Shown one piece after another: positions 27,027-35,081 of a stretch of DNA of 36,984 nucleotides. The position numbers and the translations under genes were made by a program. This DNA comes from Acidobacteriota bacterium (GTDB lineage Bacteria > Acidobacteriota > UBA6911 > JACQSX01): NCBI GenBank assembly GCA_016211105.1, contig JACQSX010000051.1:1-36984 (forward strand). The letters run 5' to 3'. Every line of letters begins with the position of its first letter. The stretch's first letter is position 1. The notes below the pieces were generated by a model, which made no database searches, was not told the DNA's origin, and worked only from the letters and a program-made list of their open reading frames with translations.

Positions 27027-27353
27027 ATGGTCCGCAGAAACCAGGAACAGGAGCTTTATTCTGGCCTCATACGACTGCATATCCTTCACCACGCCGTTCA
27101 CGAGGGCATTTTAGGGTCCGGTATCATTGACGAGCTGGCCCGGCATGGGTACAAAGTCAGTCCCGCCACCCTTTATCCCATACTTCATAGGCTGGAGGGC
27201 CGAGGATATCTCCGCTCCAGCGTGAAGCGCGATGGCAAGCGAATCCACCGAATGTTCCGTGCCACGGCGCTGGGGAGGCGGGTCCTGCAAGCCGCAAGGG
27301 CAAAGGTTTGGGAGCTGTTTGAGGAAATATTTTCGAAGGATTATGACAGCTAG
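27027..27353 (+). CDS. PadR-family transcriptional regulator
   Basis: 108 residues. The winged-helix PadR pattern is clear: ELYSGLIRLHILHHAVHEG, GSGIIDELARHGYKVSPATL, YPILHRLEGRGYLRSSVKRD and GKRIHRMFRATALGRRVL. The short C-terminal helix suits the small PadR-s2 class. These are dimeric repressors that respond to phenolic or other small ligands. It follows the barrel gene by five bases and probably shares its transcript, so feedback control of the cytochrome operon is plausible but inferred. Confidence 0.92.
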   Translation: MVRRNQEQELYSGLIRLHILHHAVHEGILGSGIIDELARHGYKVSPATLYPILHRLEGRGYLRSSVKRDGKRIHRMFRATALGRRVLQAARAKVWELFEEIFSKDYDS

Positions 27354-27495
27354 AGTGCAATCGCGAAGGGCTCGATGTGCTGGACCACGTGCTTCTGCAG
27401 AGATTTTTGCGAAGGCTTGATGAGCTTCGAGCTCAGCTCCTATCGAGTCGGCGTGCCACTCCTTCTTGCCGCTATCCTTCTCTCTTTTGTCCCCC

Positions 27496-28332
27496 TCAGA
27501 CCGTTAGATAGCAACCCAATATCTTCAAGAACTCCGTGATCTCCTCTAGATGGCGCAATGCATTGCAGGTTCGCTCTTCCTCCACTCCGGCCAGCAGGTC
27601 GACATAAAACAAGTATTCCCACGGTCTGCCATGTTGTGGGCGTGATTCAATTTTAGAAAGATTGATGTCTCGCAGCGCGAAAACACTGAGACATCGAAAC
27701 AGCGCGCCCGGCACATTCTTTGTGCTGAAAACCAGGGAGGTTTTACGCTTTCTGCCGCCGGCGGAGTCTCTTTTTTTGATTCGCCGCGCATGGGGTTTTT
27801 CCAGCGCAAAGAAGCGAGTAAAGTTTTCCTGATTGTCCTCAATATTCTTTGCCAGCACCTTACCGTGGAAAAACTTCGCTGCCGCCAGTCCTGCAATCGC
27901 GGCGACGCGGGGATCTCCGTCCCGCAGCACATTTTGCACCGCTCCGGCGGTGTCGTAGGTTTGCCGAGCGATGATGTGGCGGTGCCTTTTGAAGAATCGC
28001 CGGCACTGATCCAGAGCTACCGGGTGGGACAGTACCGTGCGAATATCTTCCAGCCGCGCGCCGCGCGTGCCAATCAAGCAATGCTCAATGCGAAGGTTGG
28101 TTTCTGCGGTGATCTCCAGGCCGCTTTCCAGCAAGAGATCATAGTTCCTGTGAATGGAACCCGCCAACGTATTCTCGATGGGCACAACTCCGGCCTGGGC
28201 TTTCCCGTTCTTAACAACGGTGAAAAGGTCTTCAAAGGACGCGCAGCACACCAGATTAATCTCGGCCGCTAACAATTTGTGCGCTGCCTGCTCGCTGAAA
28301 GATCCACGCTCTCCCTGGATTGCCACTTTCAT
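27496..28332 (-). CDS. pheA: Prephenate dehydratase
   Basis: 278 residues, monofunctional (no chorismate mutase domain). The catalytic domain starts MKVAIQGERGSFSEQAAHKL and has GVVPIENTLAGSIHRNYDLL and the active-site motif ENFTRFFAL (Thr-Arg-Phe). The C-terminal ACT domain has NVPGALFRCLSVFALRDINL with the Phe-binding ESRP. It converts prephenate to phenylpyruvate and is feedback-inhibited by phenylalanine. ATG 28332 lies 4 bp after the deoC stop, so it is the last gene of an rpiB-deoC-pheA unit. Confidence 0.95.
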   Translation of the reverse strand: MKVAIQGERGSFSEQAAHKLLAAEINLVCCASFEDLFTVVKNGKAQAGVVPIENTLAGSIHRNYDLLLESGLEITAETNLRIEHCLIGTRGARLEDIRTVLSHPVALDQCRRFFKRHRHIIARQTYDTAGAVQNVLRDGDPRVAAIAGLAAAKFFHGKVLAKNIEDNQENFTRFFALEKPHARRIKKRDSAGGRKRKTSLVFSTKNVPGALFRCLSVFALRDINLSKIESRPQHGRPWEYLFYVDLLAGVEEERTCNALRHLEEITEFLKILGCYLTV

Positions 28333-28336
28333 ACTT

Positions 28337-29203
28337 TCAATAACCGCTGCTTTCCCTCTGTCCCTGAACGATCTTGACACCCGCGCTGGCCCCGATGCGG
28401 TTAGCGCCCGCTTCTATCATCTTGCGGGTGAGTTCGCTGTCCTTAATCCCGCCTGCGGCCTTCACGCCCATCTTGCTTCCAACCACACGACGCATGAGCG
28501 CCACGTCCTCCACCGTAGCGCCGCCGGAGGCAAATCCCGTTGAGGTCTTGACGAAATCGGCCCCTACCTCTTTCGCGAGCGTGCAGGCCTTCACTTTCTC
28601 ATCATCGCTAAGTAGGGCCGTTTCGATGATCACCTTGGTGATCGCACCATGATCGTGACAGGCAGTGACGACCGATTCGATATCGCGCCTTACTACCGAG
28701 TCGCAGCCGCTCTTGAGAGCGCCGATGTTGATCACCATGTCGATTTCCCGCGCCCCATCGAAAATGGCATGCCGGGCCTCGAAACTTTTGACGTCGCTGG
28801 TGGTAGCGCCCAGCGGAAAGCCGACCACCGAAGAAACCGCCACTGCCGTTCCTTTCAAAATCGAGTGGGCTTTCGAAACCCAAGTGGGATTGACACATAC
28901 GGTCGCAAAACTGTACCGACGCGCTTCTTCACACAGCGTGACAATCTGATGCTCGATGGCGTCTGGTTTTAGAAGAGTGTGATCAATATATCGAGCCAAC
29001 TCGGCATGAAGCGGATGTTCCATAGGTCCCGTGGTCCCAATGCGCTCGGCGCCACATTCAATGATCAGCCGCATGCGATCGGGGCACTGATCGATGGAAA
29101 CGGTGTGACAAGCGCACCGCTCCGTGGAGCAAGCTGGCTGGCTCCTGCGAAAGATTTCTTTCGTGATTTGTTCTACTAGCTGCTGGAATTCAAGAGGATC
29201 CAT
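28337..29203 (-). CDS. deoC: Deoxyribose-phosphate aldolase DeoC with N-terminal extension
   Basis: 288 residues from ATG 29203 (the frame extends to 29317, with a Pro-rich preface that looks less natural). The core from about residue 66 is class [18 protein letters not shown], the Schiff-base Lys in [15 protein letters not shown], the second Lys in [11 protein letters not shown], and the Asp in [14 protein letters not shown]. It splits deoxyribose-5-P into glyceraldehyde-3-P and acetaldehyde. Residues 1-20 ([20 protein letters not shown]) look like a short amphipathic helix of the microcompartment-targeting kind, followed by a Cys-rich linker (CSTERCACH ... [17 protein letters not shown]). 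It lies 168 bp after rpiB and 4 bp before pheA. Confidence 0.93.
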   Translation of the reverse strand: MDPLEFQQLVEQITKEIFRRSQPACSTERCACHTVSIDQCPDRMRLIIECGAERIGTTGPMEHPLHAELARYIDHTLLKPDAIEHQIVTLCEEARRYSFATVCVNPTWVSKAHSILKGTAVAVSSVVGFPLGATTSDVKSFEARHAIFDGAREIDMVINIGALKSGCDSVVRRDIESVVTACHDHGAITKVIIETALLSDDEKVKACTLAKEVGADFVKTSTGFASGGATVEDVALMRRVVGSKMGVKAAGGIKDSELTRKMIEAGANRIGASAGVKIVQGQRESSGY

Positions 29204-29371
29204 GGTCGATTGTGCCGGGTCGGTACTCGGTTGCGCTGGGTGAGGTTTCAGGAACTCTGCGCTAGGCCCCAATCCCAAATTTTCGACTTTGGTGCCCCGG
29301 ATCACCCAATAAGACACCGTGGCACCGGAAACCGACCCAAGCCGGGGGACTTGGCTTGTCAGGCGTAATCT

Positions 29372-30007
29372 TCAAAATTTTCGCAGATACTCCCGTTCGA
29401 TATCACGAATTTTTTGCACCCGCCGCGCATGTCGACCGCTCCCAAGGGGGGTCGACAGCCATACTTCAACCACCGAGATGAGTCGCTCCACAGGCATCCT
29501 TGCCCCCAAGGTAAGGACGTTTGCACAATTATGCTCTCGGCTGTTGCGCGCGGTTGCTTCATCGTAACAGAGAGCCGCTAGGACTCTTGGAACTTTGTTG
29601 GCGGCGATACATGAGCCGACCCCCATCCCGTCTACCAAAATGCCATAACGACATTGTCCCCCGGCAACGGCTTCGGCGACTTTGCGCGCAAAGTCGGGAT
29701 AGTCGACCGGCTGTTCACAATGCGTCCCGAAGTCAAGGACGTGAAATCCCTTCGCTTCCAGATGTCTTCGAATCGCTTCTTTGCCCACAAAGCCACCATG
29801 ATCCGCGCCGATGGCGATGATTTCCGCCTTGCCGCCTTCCGCGAGGTCGAATCGGATATTCTTTTCGCGCGCCAACTCAGCGGCCAACGGGGTAATGACC
29901 GCAGAACTGGACAGCAAATAGACCGTTCCCGGCGGAGTACGCGTTATTTCCTCGCTGGTGATGACATCTCGCCTCACGCTACCGATGACCCCCAGAAGCG
30001 CGCTCAT
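29372..30007 (-). CDS. rpiB: RpiB/LacA/LacB-family sugar-phosphate isomerase with N-terminal extension
   Basis: 211 residues from ATG 30007; RpiB alone is about 150. The isomerase part begins near residue 62 (EIIAIGADHGGFVGKEAIRR) and has GMGVGSCIAANKVPRVLAAL and ATARNSREHNCANVLTLGAR. The catalytic Cys of E. coli RpiB (GILICGTGIG) aligns with Asp126 here (GILVDGMGVG); a Cys follows at 133. The extension (SEEITRTPPGTVYLLSSSAV, then ITPLAAELAREKNI) resembles the short VITPLAxExARE segment seen in several microcompartment-associated enzymes. Expected reaction: ribose-5-P to ribulose-5-P, or a related pentose phosphate. It is the first gene of rpiB-deoC-pheA. Longer in-frame starts lack ribosome sites. 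Confidence 0.87.
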   Translation of the reverse strand: MSALLGVIGSVRRDVITSEEITRTPPGTVYLLSSSAVITPLAAELAREKNIRFDLAEGGKAEIIAIGADHGGFVGKEAIRRHLEAKGFHVLDFGTHCEQPVDYPDFARKVAEAVAGGQCRYGILVDGMGVGSCIAANKVPRVLAALCYDEATARNSREHNCANVLTLGARMPVERLISVVEVWLSTPLGSGRHARRVQKIRDIEREYLRKF

Positions 30008-30273
30008 CTTATCATTGAGAACTGTCACACGTCTGCGGAAACCATGCCACCTATTCCGGTAGTCCATGAAAGAGGCTCATCTTGCTGTAAAGGCAGGTTG
30101 CGCCAGATCCGCCTATCTGGGAAGGCGGAAGGGGACTCCAGACTGGGAGGCGAAGACAAACAAGATCCCGGCCCGAAGCGAGTTCCTCGCTAGCTTTGCT
30201 GTGGCGTCAGTGGAAAGCGGTTCGCATTTCCATTCACTGCTTGTCTGCTAGCCGAAATTGTTCCTAAAGCCAA

Positions 30274-30423
30274 CTAAGGCTCTGTACCCTTCAGCCGGAG
30301 CCCTGCGTACCCATCGTCGTAGCCCATTTGGTACCCTTCGTAAAAAATAGTGTCGTACCCGAGCTGTGCATAGAAACGCGCACGAATTGCAGCCCGCCGG
30401 GTTTCCCTTTGTCGGTTTTTCAT
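30274..30423 (-). CDS. Possible small protein, 49 residues, Gly/Tyr-rich tail
   Basis: Reads MKNRQRETRRAAIRARFYAQ, then YEGYQMGYDDGYAGLR, ending at TAG 30274-30276. A basic N-terminal helix followed by a GY-DGY motif resembles tails of some small envelope proteins, but I do not recognise the family. It is divergent from hpt and its start region overlaps the hpt promoter area. No clear ribosome site. It could be a remnant or a real small gene. Confidence 0.35.
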   Translation of the reverse strand: MKNRQRETRRAAIRARFYAQLGYDTIFYEGYQMGYDDGYAGLRLKGTEP

Positions 30424-30457
30424 ATAAAATCGGCCCACTTTCAAAGGGAGTCTTACA

Positions 30458-31024
30458 ATGGCGGGGCCTGGGATGAGGTGGAGCGAAAATACTCTCGTTG
30501 AGATCTTACTGACTGCCGACCAGATCCAGCGTAGAGTTCGGGAAATCGGTGAACAAATCTCCTTCGACTATGCGACAAAAAAGCCGCTCTTTATCGGAAT
30601 TTTAAAAGGAGCCTGCATGTTTTTGTCGGATCTGATCCGCTACGTAAGCCTGCCCATTTCCGTCGATTTTATTGCGGTGGCCAGTTATGGCGTCGAAACG
30701 GAAAGTTCCGGCCACGTTCAACTGCTCAAAGACGTGGAGTCGAGCATCGAAGATAAAGACGTAGTTATTATCGAGGATATCGTGGACACAGGACTCACGC
30801 TCACCTACCTGATCCACAATTTCGAATCTCGAAATCCCGTTTCGTTAAAGGTGGCGGCGCTGCTGAATAAGCCATCGAGACGGCAGGTTGACGTGAAGCT
30901 AGACTATGTGGGCTTTGAAATTCCCGACAAATTCGTGGTGGGCTATGGCCTTGACTATGCGCAAACTTACCGAAACTTGCCCTACGTAGCGGTGCTCAAG
31001 AATGATTTGGAGGTAGCTATTTGA
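30458..31024 (+). CDS. hpt: Hypoxanthine phosphoribosyltransferase
   Basis: 188 residues. The PRPP loop VVIIEDIVDTGLTLTYL and the preceding PLFIGILKGACMFLSDLIRY are the hallmarks, with FVVGYGLDYAQTYRNLPYVA at the end. It converts hypoxanthine or guanine plus PRPP to IMP or GMP in the cytoplasm, recovering bases released by PunA. GGGAG lies seven bases before the ATG, and a TATAAA-like -10 lies at about 30424. It is convergent with deoB; a 32-bp palindrome between them may end both transcripts. Confidence 0.95.
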   Translation: MAGPGMRWSENTLVEILLTADQIQRRVREIGEQISFDYATKKPLFIGILKGACMFLSDLIRYVSLPISVDFIAVASYGVETESSGHVQLLKDVESSIEDKDVVIIEDIVDTGLTLTYLIHNFESRNPVSLKVAALLNKPSRRQVDVKLDYVGFEIPDKFVVGYGLDYAQTYRNLPYVAVLKNDLEVAI

Positions 31025-31106
31025 CCCACTCTTCGCACATAGCGCGGTCACAGTAGATCAGAGTTGGTCCGAATGCATGGACCTAATTGAATCCTGCTGA
31101 CCCCGG

Positions 31107-31138
31107 TGGTAGAGACGCGACATGTCGCGTCTCTACCA
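31107..31138. terminator. 32-bp perfect palindrome, likely bidirectional terminator or repeat element
   Basis: The half site TGGTAGAGACGCGACA is followed by its exact reverse complement without a spacer. It sits between convergent hpt and deoB. There is no strong T-run. Its arm resembles GTAGAGACGCG palindromes dispersed in some bacterial genomes, so it may also be a member of an interspersed repeat family. Confidence 0.6.
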
Positions 31139-31182
31139 TGAAAAGCAGTATTGTCCCCGCTCTCTGGTAGCGCCAGCCAGCA

Positions 31183-32352
31183 TCAGCGCAGCGATGTAAG
31201 AAAACTCTCGCCCGTGAGGAGCCGGCATCCAAAGTTTTCGCAAACCGTTGCCCCCACATCTGCCAACGTCTTGCGCAGCCCGAGGTCGCTTCCGCCGCGA
31301 ATTCTCTTCGAATAGGCAATCAGCGGCACGTGTTCACGCGAGTGATCGGTCGAGGGGGTGGTGGGATCACAACCGTGATCGGCCGTGAGCAAAAGCAAAT
31401 CATCGCGTCTCAGTGATTTTTCAATCTCGTTCAGCCGTTTATCAAACTCTTCCAGCGCCTGTCCATAGCCTTGTACATCGTTTCGATGGCCGTAAATCAT
31501 ATCGAAATCAACCAGGTTGCTGAAAATCAGGCCGACATCGACCTTGCCCATGCTCTCCAAAATCTGATCGCAGTTGTCCATGTTGTTCTTGACTTTGATT
31601 TCTTCCGAAATCCCGCGATAACAGAAAATGGAAGCAATCTTTCCAACGCCGACCGTGGGCAGGTTTTTCTCATGCAGCAGATCCAGCATCGTTATTCCGG
31701 GAGGCTCGATTGCGAAGTCCCTGCGGCGTTCCGTGCGCTTAAAGTTGCCAGGACTTCCCACAAAAGGGCGGGCGATCACTCGACCCACCTCATGATCACC
31801 GCGCAGAATCTCGCGTGCCTTGCGGCAGGCCTGGTAGAGTTCCTCGACCGGCACTTTTTCCTCATGGGCCGCCACCTGAAATACGCTGTCGGCTGACGTG
31901 TAGACAATCCATTTCCCTGTTTTTACGTGCTCCTCACCCAGTTGAGCGATGATTTCTGTACCGGAGGCGGGGATATTGCCCAACACTCCACGGCCGGTTT
32001 TATTCTCGAACCTTTTGATAATTTCACTGGGAAAACCGCGGGGATAGAGAGGAAACGGTTTGTCTAGCAATATCCCCGCCATTTCCCAGTGACCGGTGGT
32101 CGTGTCCTTACCCGGAGAGGCCAGCGCAATTCGCCCATAATGGGCGCTCGGGACCGATGCAGGCTCGACCGAATTCAGAGGCTTCAAATTGGCGATTCCC
32201 ATTCGCTGCAGATTGGGGATTTGCAGGCGACGTTGTTGCGCAATATGTCCCAGGGTGTCGCTGCCGACGTCGCCGTAGAGCGCCGCATCCGGCATCTCAC
32301 CGATGCCAAGAGAATCCAAAACGATAAGAAGGACCCGGTTAAATCTGATCAC
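31183..32352 (-). CDS. deoB: Phosphopentomutase
   Basis: 389 residues, normal length. Two-metal alkaline-phosphatase-like fold: NRVLLIVLDSLGIGEMPDA with the first Asp, KDTTGHWEMAGI with the phosphorylated Thr, GLIFSNLVDFDMIYGHRND, and LLLTADHGCDPTTPSTDHSR. It moves phosphate from C1 to C5 of ribose or deoxyribose, linking DeoA and PunA to DeoC. Its start overlaps the end of the amidohydrolase gene by four bases; it is the last gene of the five-gene operon deoA-punA-cdd-amidohydrolase-deoB. Confidence 0.96.
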   Translation of the reverse strand: MIRFNRVLLIVLDSLGIGEMPDAALYGDVGSDTLGHIAQQRRLQIPNLQRMGIANLKPLNSVEPASVPSAHYGRIALASPGKDTTTGHWEMAGILLDKPFPLYPRGFPSEIIKRFENKTGRGVLGNIPASGTEIIAQLGEEHVKTGKWIVYTSADSVFQVAAHEEKVPVEELYQACRKAREILRGDHEVGRVIARPFVGSPGNFKRTERRRDFAIEPPGITMLDLLHEKNLPTVGVGKIASIFCYRGISEEIKVKNNMDNCDQILESMGKVDVGLIFSNLVDFDMIYGHRNDVQGYGQALEEFDKRLNEIEKSLRRDDLLLLTADHGCDPTTPSTDHSREHVPLIAYSKRIRGGSDLGLRKTLADVGATVCENFGCRLLTGESFLTSLR

Positions 32353-33785
32353 TTCCTCAAACTTTCGCTCACCTGCCTCTGCAAGCGCGCTACGTTTTTC
32401 CGTAGCATCTCAAGGTTAATCGTGAGCACGGATCGGCCTTGCATTACGATTTTTCCGTTAATGATACTGGTGTCGACGCTGCAGCCCTTCAGCGAGTAGA
32501 CCAACTGCCCGTAGACATCGTACATGGGAATGGCTGGAGCGTCGGTAGCGCGAACCAGAATGATATCTGCCAATTTTCCAACCTCAAGACTTCCTAGATC
32601 TCTGGATCGATCAACTGCCGCAGCACCACCCAAGGTGGCGATCCGCAGCGCCTCTTTGGCGGGCATAAAGGTGGGGTCCTTAAGCCAAACCTTGTGCAGC
32701 TTTGCCATGGTATCGATCGCTTCCAACATGTCCAGGTTGTTGTTGCTTGCAGCCCCATCGGTGCCCAAACCCACAGGAATTCCCGCGTCGAGGAATTTCT
32801 TCAGTGGCGCGACCCCGGATGCCAATTTCATGTTGCTCTCTGGATTGTGAGACACTCCCACGTTGTGCTTTTTCAACAGAGAGATTTCCTCATCCGTGAT
32901 CCAGACGCAATGCGCCGCGATCAAAGAGTCCTGCAAAAAGCCCAGGCTATCGAGGTATGCTGCTGGCGTCTTCCCATACTTCTGCAGGATATCTTTTACC
33001 TCGTCTTCGGTTTCAGACAGATGCGTGATCAGCGGAACCTGGAATTGATTGGCCAGTTTCTGAGATTCGAGAAGCGTTTTTTTCGAACAGGTATAGGACG
33101 CGTGGGGCGCCACGGCTGGAGTAATCAGCGGATCCCGCCGCCAACGCTCGATGAACCTCTGCGTGTAGGTCAAGGCCTCCTCGGGTGTTTTGTTATCCGG
33201 GGCGGGCATGTCAAGAATGGTTTCCCCCACGATGGCACGCATTCCCGCGGCCCGCGCCTCCGTTGCCACTTGGTCCTCGAAATAATACATGTCGACAAAG
33301 GTAGTGGTGCCCGATTGGATCATCTCATAACAGGCCAACTGCGTTCCCCATTTGACCAGGTCTGGCGTGACATTTTTAGCTTCTGCAGGGAAAATGTACT
33401 GCCGCAGCCAGTCCATCAAGGGCGAATCGCCCCCCAGGCCGCGAAAGAGAGTCATGGGCGCGTGCGTGTGAGTATTGACCAGCCCCGGCATGACAATTTT
33501 CCCTGACGCATTGATCGTCTGCGAAGCCTTGTACTTGCCCAGCCGCGCCATCGGACCGAGCGCGACAATCCGGTTGCCGTCAACAGCCACAAAGCCGGGT
33601 TGAAATTCATGGAAGTCAGAATCCATGGTCAGCACGATGCCGTCGCGGATCAAAAGATCTACGTTGCGTACAGAACTCTGGGCTGGACTTAGAGCCTGAG
33701 AGCGTCCCTGCAAAGGCCGATGGTTTGAAAGCGGACCCAACCAGGTGCAGACAAGACAAAAGCAGAAAAGAAGTCGCAGGCGCAT
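32349..33785 (-). CDS. Amidohydrolase of the MTA/SAH/nucleoside deaminase type, with signal peptide
   Basis: 478 residues. Metal site: VNTHTHAPMTLFRGLGGDSP, VAPHASYTCSKKTL, ITHLSETEDEVKDI and GLGTDGAASNNNLDM, the pattern of methylthioadenosine/S-adenosylhomocysteine deaminases, many of which also take adenosine. The start RLRLLFCFCLVCTWLGPLSN is hydrophobic and signal-like, unusual for this cytoplasmic family; the mature core begins near NVDLLIRDGIVLTMDSD. The ATG overlaps the cdd stop by one base (TGATG), which secures the start. In the operon it most likely feeds inosine to PunA. Guanine-type deamination is possible. Confidence 0.88.
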   Translation of the reverse strand: MRLRLLFCFCLVCTWLGPLSNHRPLQGRSQALSPAQSSVRNVDLLIRDGIVLTMDSDFHEFQPGFVAVDGNRIVALGPMARLGKYKASQTINASGKIVMPGLVNTHTHAPMTLFRGLGGDSPLMDWLRQYIFPAEAKNVTPDLVKWGTQLACYEMIQSGTTTFVDMYYFEDQVATEARAAGMRAIVGETILDMPAPDNKTPEEALTYTQRFIERWRRDPLITPAVAPHASYTCSKKTLLESQKLANQFQVPLITHLSETEDEVKDILQKYGKTPAAYLDSLGFLQDSLIAAHCVWITDEEISLLKKHNVGVSHNPESNMKLASGVAPLKKFLDAGIPVGLGTDGAASNNNLDMLEAIDTMAKLHKVWLKDPTFMPAKEALRIATLGGAAAVDRSRDLGSLEVGKLADIILVRATDAPAIPMYDVYGQLVYSLKGCSVDTSIINGKIVMQGRSVLTINLEMLRKNVARLQRQVSESLRK

Positions 33786-34186
33786 CAGGAAAATTGTCTG
33801 GAATCAAAAGGAGCAGGAAACAGATCCTTCATCTGAAACTTGCTTTGGCCACCCCGGACATTGACTAAATAGACGGGGATGTCGCCGCAGAATTCCCACA
33901 AGATCTGGCGGCAGGCCCCGCACGGGGGGGTAAACCTTTCGGAATCCGCAGCGACCGCAATCGCCTGGAACTTTCTCCTCCCCTCGGAAATAGCTTTAAA
34001 GACCGCCACTCGTTCGGCGCAGACCGTCAGTCCATAGGTCGCATTTTCAACATTGCAACCGGTGATAATCTCGCCCGATGTATCCAGTAGCGCGGCTCCC
34101 ACACGAAAATTTGAGAAAGGAGCATGGGCATGTTCACGCGCTCTCAGCGCGGCCTGGATCAGTTTCTCGACATCGATGCGGTTCAT
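33785..34186 (-). CDS. cdd: Cytidine deaminase
   Basis: 133 residues. Zinc site: CAERVAVFKAI (Cys-Ala-Glu with catalytic Glu) and PPCGACRQIL with the two Cys; the substrate loop FRVGAALLDTSGEIITGCNV precedes NATYGLTV. A small tetrameric Cdd that turns cytidine or deoxycytidine into uridine or deoxyuridine for DeoA. ATG 34186 was preferred to the GTG just before it. The stop overlaps the next gene's ATG; punA ends 43 bp upstream. Confidence 0.96.
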   Translation of the reverse strand: MNRIDVEKLIQAALRAREHAHAPFSNFRVGAALLDTSGEIITGCNVENATYGLTVCAERVAVFKAISEGRRKFQAIAVAADSERFTPPCGACRQILWEFCGDIPVYLVNVRGGQSKFQMKDLFPAPFDSRQFS

Positions 34187-34229
34187 CACTGTATGCCTCG
34201 TCGCTGAGCGCCCAGTTGGAGGTCAGACT

Positions 34230-35081
34230 TCATACTTCCGCACCCGTAGCAAGTCTGTCCAACACGCCACGCAACAAGCTTGAAATCTTGTCTTTTACAC
34301 GTGTGGTGGTCTCCATCACTTCAGCATGGTCCAGTTTCTTGTCCAAAATCCCTGCAGCCATATTGGTGATGCACGAGATTCCCAGAACTTTTATTCCGGC
34401 ATGATTGGCAGCGATCACTTCAGGAACCGTCGACATGCCTACTGCGTCCGCGCCCAGCGTCGCCAGCATGCGGATTTCCGCGGGTGTTTCATAGCTTGGT
34501 CCTGCCAGGCCGACATAAATGCCTTCCTGAAGATTTATCTTACGCTCCAGCGCAACGGCGCACGCCAGTTGCCGAAAGTTTCGAGAATACGCCTCCGACA
34601 TATCCGGAAAGCGAGGTCCAAACGGGTCCAGGTTTCTCCCCAACAGTGGATTCGTCGCCATCAGATTTATGTGGTCGGCAATCACCATTAGGTCCCCTGG
34701 CTGGAACTTCCGGTTAATCCCCCCGGCAGCGTTGGTCACGATCAGCTTTTGTATACCCAGACGCGCCAACACGCGTACGGGAAAGACCACATCCGTGATT
34801 GCGTAACCCTCGTAATAGTGAACACGCCCTTGCATAGCGATCCATGGCATGCTTGCAATGCTGTTAAAAACCAGATTGCCGGCATGGCCGACGATCGTCG
34901 AGCGCGGAAAGTGGGGGATCTCCGAATAGCTGACCGAGAGGTTGCCGGCCAGCTCATCGAGGAAGTCTCCCAGTCCCGATCCGAGAATCAGTCCTACCAA
35001 AGGACTGCTGGAGATTTTTTTGGACACGGCCGAAGCGGCTTGGTCCAGTCGGCGCAAATAATCATCGGGATCGGTCAGCAC
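34230..35081 (-). CDS. punA: Purine-nucleoside phosphorylase (trimeric type)
   Basis: 283 residues. Phosphate loop LILGSGLGDF; FPRSTIVGHAGNLVF; KLIVTNAAGGIN; GLAGPSYETPAEIRML and GADAVGMSTVPEVIAANHAG, typical of trimeric PNPs that accept inosine and guanosine and their deoxy forms. Product is (deoxy)ribose-1-P plus base. It starts with GTG at 35081, overlapping the deoA stop by seven bases, so translation is coupled. Confidence 0.96.
   Translation of the reverse strand: MLTDPDDYLRRLDQAASAVSKKISSSPLVGLILGSGLGDFLDELAGNLSVSYSEIPHFPRSTIVGHAGNLVFNSIASMPWIAMQGRVHYYEGYAITDVVFPVRVLARLGIQKLIVTNAAGGINRKFQPGDLMVIADHINLMATNPLLGRNLDPFGPRFPDMSEAYSRNFRQLACAVALERKINLQEGIYVGLAGPSYETPAEIRMLATLGADAVGMSTVPEVIAANHAGIKVLGISCITNMAAGILDKKLDHAEVMETTTRVKDKISSLLRGVLDRLATGAEV

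Noticed and set aside
27420..27536. 38-codon frame with one hydrophobic helix after padR
   Set aside because: It overlaps the antisense 3' end of pheA, has no relatives that I recognise, and could arise by chance; a nearby AAGG is not enough.
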